Shown here piece by piece: positions 60,901 through 64,000 of a stretch of 64,000 nt of DNA. The DNA is taken from the NCBI GenBank assembly GCA_013397695.1, contig VYZI01000530.1, positions 340,197 through 404,196 of the forward strand. Direction: 5' to 3'. Position numbers and translations under genes: made by a program. Under the pieces are notes generated by a model. That model made no database searches. It was not told the origin of the DNA and was given only the letters and a program-made list of their open reading frames with translations. This DNA is from Centropus unirufus. Taxonomy: Eukaryota; Chordata; Aves; Cuculiformes; Centropidae. Position 1 is the first letter of the stretch; each line of letters opens with the position of its first letter.

Positions 60901-63646
60901 GTCTCTGCAGGAACAGATTCGCCCCGGGGGCTCCTGAGTCGCCCCCATCCCCGCACCCGTCTGCTCCCGCTTACTTCTGTCAGGATGTCTGCAGGAACTC
61001 CGGTTGCCATCAGGATGGTGCAGAGCTGCTGCAGGAGCCCGCAGTGGAACATGGCCTTCTGGCAGCTGCTGGTAGCACCGGGAGGGTTGGTGGGAGACAC
61101 GAGCACCCGCACGAGCTGGGGACAAAGAAACAGCGCCCTAAGACAGCGCGAGAGCCCCTGGAGCCTGGAATGCACCGGAGCCACACAGCATTCACACAGA
61201 GTTCCTCATTTAGAACATCGCTAATCGTGTGTTTAGCTCAGCCCACCGTTACCTCTGGCCTCAGGGGAGAGGACACTGACACCCCAGGCACCACGTGGCA
61301 GCGGTGTTTGTGCTGAAAGCTCTCCAGTCTCACGAACGACAGACTCGTGGAATGGGCTGGGACCTCACAGCCCACCCAGTCCCACCCCCAGGACACCTCC
61401 CACTGGATCAGGGGCTCCAAGCCCCATCCAACCTGGCCTTGAACACCTCCAGGGATGGGGCAGCCACAGCTCTGGGCACCCTGGGCCAGGGCCTCCCCAC
61501 CCTCAGGGTGAAGGATTTCTATGAAAAGTCTCATTTAAACGTTCCCCCTCCAATTTAAAGGCACCCCCTCCCCCTGTCACTACAGGCTCCTGTAAGAAGC
61601 CCCCAGGGGCCCTGTAGCCCCACAGATAATGGAAGGGCACGGTCAGGTCTCCCTGGAATGGTTTCAGCTAAGCCTGGGCTACAGCCATGGGTTGTGTGGT
61701 TTGGTTACGCTGCGCTGCGAGGGAGGGGAGAAGGGCTGAACCAGGACCTGAGAGCGCGGTGAAGCGTTTTACCTGCAGCATGAGGTGAAGATTAGTGACC
61801 TTCTGCGCAGACCACCCACAGTTGTCATCGCTAACCTCAAACCAAGGCTTCATACGCTGGATGTAGGAACCTTCTTTGAAGAAATTCTGATTGGAATTGT
61901 TGTTCTTCAACAAGTTCTGCAATAGGAGGAGACAGTCTTCCACCACAATTCCTGGTGAGATAAAAGAAGCCAAAAGAGCAGATGATGACACGTGGAACAC
62001 TGGCTCCTCCATGCAATGAGTTCGTTCTAGATGGAGCAGAACCCACATCCTGAGCTTTTCGTTCTTAAACACCACATTTGGAGCAAGAACTGTGGACCTC
62101 ATGCATGGAAAACAATTAAAGGTCCCTCTAAATTAAATACAAATTACTTTAAATCAATGCTTATGCAAGGCATTTTTGAGGAAACAACTTCTTTTTTCCC
62201 CCCACAAGCCTGAGGCAAACCCGTTATTCCCAAAGAACAGAGGGTTTGGATGAGTTAATTGGGCCTGAATGGGAAGGACTTCGAACAAAGCCTCGCCACC
62301 ACTTTGTGTCTTGAAGCGCAGCGACCCCGGAGTCGGGCGACACCGCTGAGCCACGCGCACCGAAACGAAGTCCTCTGGAAACACCACGACCCGAACACCG
62401 CGTCCCTCAGTGGGTCACACAGCGCTTCCCTTCAATCCCTGCACCCTCAGCTCGTTTCAGAGCCTCTTTGGGCCCCTTTGATGCAGCAGCAATCCTTCGA
62501 GCTGGCCCCTACAATGAGCCTACCCCAATCCTCCTCCTCAGAGCTGAAACTGCTTTCTGTTTACCCTTAGGTTTATCCATACTGACAAAGCCCTTGCCAA
62601 CGCTCCTCAGCCTCACGCCCTGCCCAGGCAGACCCCAGGCAGCTCTGCCAAGGACACAACCCCAGTAAAGCCACCGGCTGCTGGGAGGCCTCCACGCCTG
62701 GGCTCGCAGCACGGACCCACTCCTTGCACCTCGGAACAGAGACGCTGCCAGAGCCGGGAGAGGGTAGGGATCAGCTGTCACATTCCCTTCCCTCTGCCCC
62801 TGGCAGGGCTGCAAGCAGCAGGGAGGGGCACGAGGAGCAGAGGCTCCCAGCGCTTAGGAATTTACATACCCAGCCTCCTAAACTTATGAATAGCCTAAAA
62901 ATAGAAGCTTTGAATCACAGGTTTGCTCAGTCCTTCCATGCCAACAAACCTGGACTAAGTCAGCTGCGAGGGAAGCGTTACTGGCTCCTGGAATAGCAGC
63001 CTGCAGCCAGCTGCGAGGGCTGCGAAACCCGTAACGTGTCGCTAACGTGAAGCACTCGGCGCTGCATCCTCTCTGCTCACTTCTCTTACCCTCGCCTCCC
63101 TCACTCCCAACAGGGAAGGATTTGGCAAAGAGCTGGCCAGTTCCTAGTGAGGAAACCCAGCGAGGGGTCGGTTCCAGCCCGTCCAGGCACGCGAGGAGCT
63201 CGGACGCCAAGGCCGTGCCAAAGGCTGCCACGCACCCCTGACAGGGACACCCAGGGCCCCAGGCGCAGCCCAACGCCCCCTGCCCGCGCAGAGGAACCGG
63301 CTCACGCTTTGACACATCAACACCAGCTGCACCAAAGGCCGAATCCCTGCCCACTCGCTCCATCGGGGTCTGGGTGTGTTGGGATGACGTGGGGTGTTTC
63401 GATCCTTCTTTCTGGTCTCTTCCAGCCCAGGGATTCTGTGATTGTACGGCTCTACCGCTGCCCTCAGCCCCGGCACACGCTGACAGCAGCACCGCGCGAG
63501 GACTGAGCCTCGGCCGCCTCGGTACCTCCGTCGCTGTTCCCTTCTTCTGTTATGATATCCAGAAGCCTCTCAAAGGCATTTTCAAAGGCAACAATCTTCT
63601 GTATGGCTGCGTTGCTTTTTGTCAGTTGCTGTAACAACAGGACCCC
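45915..63646 (-). CDS. USO1: USO1 (p115, general vesicular transport factor), 3' portion, 18 exons
   Basis: p115 is a homodimeric tether on COPII vesicles and cis-Golgi membranes. It is recruited by Rab1, binds GM130 and giantin through its acidic tail, and promotes SNARE pairing (family knowledge). Seen here: 18 minus-strand exons with GT/AG ends join in one frame into 774 codons plus stop. Exons, 5' to 3': 63526-63646, 61773-61951, 60975-61115, 60151-60239, 59440-59594, 59073-59284, 57992-58012, 55147-55257, 54418-54536, 53873-54054, 52844-52965, 51743-51881, 50735-50898, 50124-50213, 49269-49355, 47666-47764, 46988-47203, 45915-45992. Roughly the first 420 residues belong to the armadillo-like head (e.g. 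GQLLCGGLFSTDSLSNW). A heptad coiled coil follows from FDHEFTKLVKELEG, then a tail rich in Asp/Glu. The family has about 960 residues, so about 190 N-terminal residues and the promoter lie past the right edge. The match runs through every exon, so identity is nearly certain. Confidence 0.97.
46988..47203 (-). CDS. USO1: USO1 exon q: last coiled coil
   Basis: Seventy-two codons from SEVKALSEEKESLRQHLDSA through ILQDEKSKLQQEVAESKKEQ and DDLLVLLADQDQKLSALKIK to LKDLGVP. The KKEQDDLLVLLADQDQK block is nearly invariant in p115. Acceptor TGTTGCCAG, donor GTAAGA. Confidence 0.96.
47666..47764 (-). CDS. USO1: USO1 exon p: Gly/Ala-rich linker and coil
   Basis: Thirty-three codons: NAGADPVSGGSGAAAANGSE, then LEGRLEQEIRELK. 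The first half is a low-complexity Gly/Ala/Ser run unlike the polar linker of mammalian p115. The second half resumes the coil. Acceptor TCTTGCGCAG; donor AAG|GTTGGT, weak at +3. Confidence 0.9.
47765..49268 (-). other. USO1: USO1 intron o-p
   Basis: 1504 bases, GC-rich. Phases and protein spacing on both sides leave no room for a missed exon. The long plus-strand frame at 47864-48514 has no recognisable protein. Confidence 0.65.
49269..49355 (-). CDS. USO1: USO1 exon o: coiled coil 3
   Basis: Twenty-nine codons, ELEMLRSQLQLQTVEISRLQ then MENQKLQAL, strict heptads. Phase 0 at both ends; acceptor TTTCCCGAAG, donor GTACCT. Confidence 0.92.
50124..50213 (-). CDS. USO1: USO1 exon n: Ser/Thr-rich linker
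   Basis: Thirty codons, KTSPLEVGTTEQSSQTSRPG followed by GLEHSTDLQK, a polar linker between coils. Sequence is poorly conserved, but position, phase (0/0) and splice sites (CTGTTACAG; AAG|GTGAAT) fit. Confidence 0.9.
50735..50898 (-). CDS. USO1: USO1 exon m: coil break and second coil
   Basis: Starts with a His/Asn-rich non-coiled break (GKDTQHHNSHGDAFQVNG). It then enters a coil, VSKLKEELEEWKTKHELLQ, ending KDSVIEQL. Acceptor CTCTGTCCTTTAG, donor GTAAGC. Confidence 0.95.
51743..51881 (-). CDS. USO1: USO1 exon l: coiled coil
   Basis: Encodes DQELEELKQRVNTLTSQNEQ, then QQVSQIQQHKDQYNLLKVQL, with clear heptads. Acceptor CATTCACAG, donor GTAGGC. Ends one base into a Gly codon. Confidence 0.95.
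52844..52965 (-). CDS. USO1: USO1 exon k: coiled coil 1
   Basis: Encodes VISKAIYKSSEEDKKEEEVK, then KTLEQHDNIVTHYKKVIREQ. This is the start of CC1, the part of p115 reported to resemble a SNARE motif and to bind SNAREs (family knowledge). Acceptor TTGATAG, donor GTAAGG. Confidence 0.95.
53873..54054 (-). CDS. USO1: USO1 exon j: head-to-coil junction
   Basis: Encodes KLKQLIEKRIGKENFIEKLG and FISKHELYSRAAQKPQPSF, then DHMMFDHEFTKLVKELE. The Pro/Ser stretch marks the link between globular head and rod; the last segment starts the coiled coil. Acceptor CCTGCAG, donor GTGAGG. Confidence 0.95.
54418..54536 (-). CDS. USO1: USO1 exon i: end of head
   Basis: Encodes LTGQIAENLGEEEQLVQGLC, then ALLLGISIYYNDNSLENYR, and two bases of a Lys codon. 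Acceptor CTGCAG, donor GTAAGT (full consensus). Confidence 0.95.
55147..55257 (-). CDS. USO1: USO1 exon h: armadillo head
   Basis: Thirty-seven codons from GSKVQTRVGLLMLLCTWLSN to HNPANVPF. Acceptor TTCCTTCCAG is good. The donor TTT|GTATCC is weak, with no CAG before it and a poor +5/+6, but it is the only junction giving the family's NVPF-LTGQ joint. Confidence 0.94.
55258..57991 (-). other. USO1: USO1 intron g-h, longest intron in the window
   Basis: 2734 bases, GC-rich, Pro/Ala/Arg-biased in every frame, which explains the many long spurious open frames on both strands. Apart from a local repeat at 55811-55891, nothing recognisable. Confidence 0.8.
55811..55891 (+). repeat. Local direct repeat in USO1 intron g-h
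   Basis: An identical 20-base unit (CAAACTGTTCCTCTCCACGC) occurs at 55811-55830 and 55872-55891, with further TTTCCAAAC copies between. Looks like recent local duplication. Confidence 0.85.
57992..58012 (-). CDS. USO1: USO1 exon g: 21-nt microexon (GDKIDRR)
   Basis: Seven codons, GDKIDRR, between a pyrimidine-poor acceptor (TAACTTGCAG) and donor GTATGT. Both flanking exons meet it in phase 0, so inclusion or skipping keeps the frame, joining NILSQ to GSKVQTRV either way. It lies in the loop between two head helices, and the charged insert suggests a regulated cassette. Tissue use cannot be read from DNA. Confidence 0.88.
58408..58462 (+). repeat. Short tandem repeat (TTCAAGATTCAAAG) in USO1 intron f-g
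   Basis: The 14-base unit occurs twice with partial copies on each side, including the complementary CTTTGAATG at the right end. Confidence 0.75.
58738..59068 (-). mobile_element. CR1 LINE, 3' end fragment, in USO1 intron f-g
   Basis: The plus strand shows the reverse complement of a CR1 3' terminus (GAATGGTTTGGGCTGG...). The 3' UTR follows (CATCCAACCTGGCCTTCAAC, GGGATGGGGCAGCCACGGC), then the end of the ORF2-side sequence (CAGCTTTCCCGCAG). It is in the same orientation as USO1. Its inner end reaches to within about five bases of the splice donor of exon 59073-59284. Truncated, no coding capacity. Confidence 0.88.
59073..59284 (-). CDS. USO1: USO1 exon f: armadillo head, tandem acceptor
   Basis: Encodes (A)TGSSVSAGQLLCGGLFS through ATSIGNPPVSLLQQ to TNILSQ. 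Two acceptor AGs lie six bases apart (CAG CCACAG). The upstream one gives IDATGSSVS and is chosen because that spacing fits the family; the downstream one would drop two residues in frame. Donor CAG|GTACGG lies about five bases from a CR1 copy. Confidence 0.93.
59440..59594 (-). CDS. USO1: USO1 exon e: armadillo head
   Basis: Encodes PAIVVLLMSMVNERQPFVLR, a Cys-rich CAVLYCFQCF stretch and GEIVSTLLPSTID. Acceptor CTGCCCCAG; donor GTACGT. Only 155 bases of intron separate it from the next exon, the shortest intron in the window. Confidence 0.95.
60151..60239 (-). CDS. USO1: USO1 exon d: armadillo head
   Basis: Encodes TINTVSEVIRGCQINQDYFA and SVNAPSNPP, ending with two bases (AG) of an Arg codon finished by the next exon. 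Acceptor CCTCAG, donor GTAGAG. Confidence 0.95.
60975..61115 (-). CDS. USO1: USO1 exon c: armadillo head
   Basis: Forty-seven whole codons from LVRVLVSPTNPPGATSS to GVPADILTE, between acceptor TTTGTCCCCAG and donor GTAAGC. Phase 0 at both ends, so the exon could be skipped without a frameshift. Confidence 0.95.
61340..61625 (-). mobile_element. CR1 LINE, 3' end fragment, in USO1 intron b-c
   Basis: Reverse complement of a CR1 3' end starting near GTGGAATGGGCTGGGACC and running through CATCCAACCTGGCCTTGAAC and a CCCCCTGTCACTACAGGC block. It shares distinctive variants with the copy at 58738-59068 (GATCAGGGGCTCCAAGCCCC in both), so both come from one subfamily. Confidence 0.86.
61773..61951 (-). 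CDS. USO1: USO1 exon b: armadillo head
   Basis: Begins GA after acceptor CTCACCAG and encodes IVVEDCLLLLQNLLKNNNSN, then the MKPWFEV segment, ending KVTNLHLMLQ before donor GTAAAA. The block is very strongly conserved in p115. It ends in phase 0, which matters for the CR1 recombination note in the findings. Confidence 0.95.
61952..63525 (-). other. USO1: USO1 intron a-b
   Basis: 1574 bases with no recognised exon. A short stretch near 63395-63440, ending in a TTCTGTGATTG-like motif, may be the decayed 3' end of a plus-strand CR1. Confidence 0.6.
63526..63646 (-). CDS. USO1: USO1 exon a (first in window): armadillo head
   Basis: Encodes GVLLLQQLTKSNAAIQKIV and on to ITEEGNSDGG, a helical repeat of the p115 head. 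It starts in phase 0 after a weak acceptor (CTGCCAAG) and ends one base into a Gly codon before donor GTACCG. The codon is completed by the next exon (G|GA). Earlier exons are outside the window. Confidence 0.93.
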
Positions 63647-63921
63647 CTTGGCAGGTGGAGAGAGGAAATTAAACAGAGTCACTACAACTTCCTTGCTTCT
63701 CGCAAGTCCCAGCTCTTAGGACACCAAATCAGCAGCACAATCCCAGGGCAGAATCCCGGGACAGAACCTGGGAGCCCTGGGGCTCAGCACGTGTAACCAA
63801 CCCCCCAAGGACACCACGCTAGAGTCCTGCCTCCCCTCACTTCAGAACGCGTGCAGCACCGCTCAGAAAGGAAGCCAGGGGACCACACAGCAGAGGGAAC
63901 TCGGAGAACACCTCGGAACAG

Positions 63922-64000
63922 CGCCTGAGTCCAGGGAGGGGATCGTGTCCCTGTGCTCCGCACTGGGGAGGCCACAGCTGGAATCCTGGGGTCAGTTCTG
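63922..64000 (+). mobile_element. CR1 LINE fragment running off the right edge
   Basis: The plus strand reads GAGGGGATCGTGTCCCTGTG, then CTCCGCACTGGGGAGGCC and GGAATCCTGGGGTCAGTTC. This is the CR1 ORF2 C-terminal region in sense orientation, antisense to USO1. The rest lies beyond the window. Confidence 0.75.

Noticed and set aside
63395..63440. Plus-strand CR1 terminus in USO1 intron a-b
   Set aside because: Only a short ending resembling CR1 (GGATTCTGTGATTG) is visible; too little to annotate as an element.
1..64000. tRNA, rRNA, CRISPR, bacterial operons, viral genes
   Set aside because: Read for tRNA B-box-like motifs, repeat-spacer arrays and viral-type frames; none found.

Overview
The window looks like nuclear DNA of a bird (at least a sauropsid). 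The only recognisable interspersed repeats are CR1 non-LTR retrotransposons, with no mammalian SINEs or L1. The one clear gene encodes a vertebrate-type USO1/p115 with short introns. No operons, CRISPR arrays, tRNAs or rRNAs were found. Nearly all long open frames are chance or antisense shadows.

Layout. Bases 1 to about 38.9 kb are AT-rich and show no recognisable gene. They hold four CR1 copies (10.7, 16.2-17.1, 18.6 and 32.4-33.0 kb), simple repeats and a 101-base assembly gap. From 38.9 to 39.85 kb lies a GC/CpG-rich promoter-like island. It carries an RFX X-box and a perfect CRE, and several strong splice donors face the minus strand; the gene it serves was not identified. From 39.85 to 44.4 kb is more AT-rich DNA with a GATA microsatellite and one small Ser/Ala-rich frame. 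From 44.4 to 45.5 kb is a second GC-rich block split by a 256-base gap.

From about 45.1 kb to the right edge the minus strand carries the 3' two thirds of USO1, the Golgi tether p115. Eighteen exons (63646 down to 45915) join in frame into 774 codons and a stop. They cover most of the armadillo-like head, the coiled-coil tail and the acidic C-terminus. The first exons and the promoter lie beyond base 64000. Notable details are a 21-nt cassette microexon, a tandem splice acceptor, and a CR1 ending a few bases from a splice donor. A second, similar CR1 in the same orientation flanks four exons that together keep frame.

Base composition changes sharply around 43.7 kb, from AT-rich gene-poor DNA to GC-rich compact gene DNA. 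I found no sign of a wholly new biological system. The most useful open questions are the gene served by the 39 kb island, the microexon, and the CR1-splice-site arrangement.
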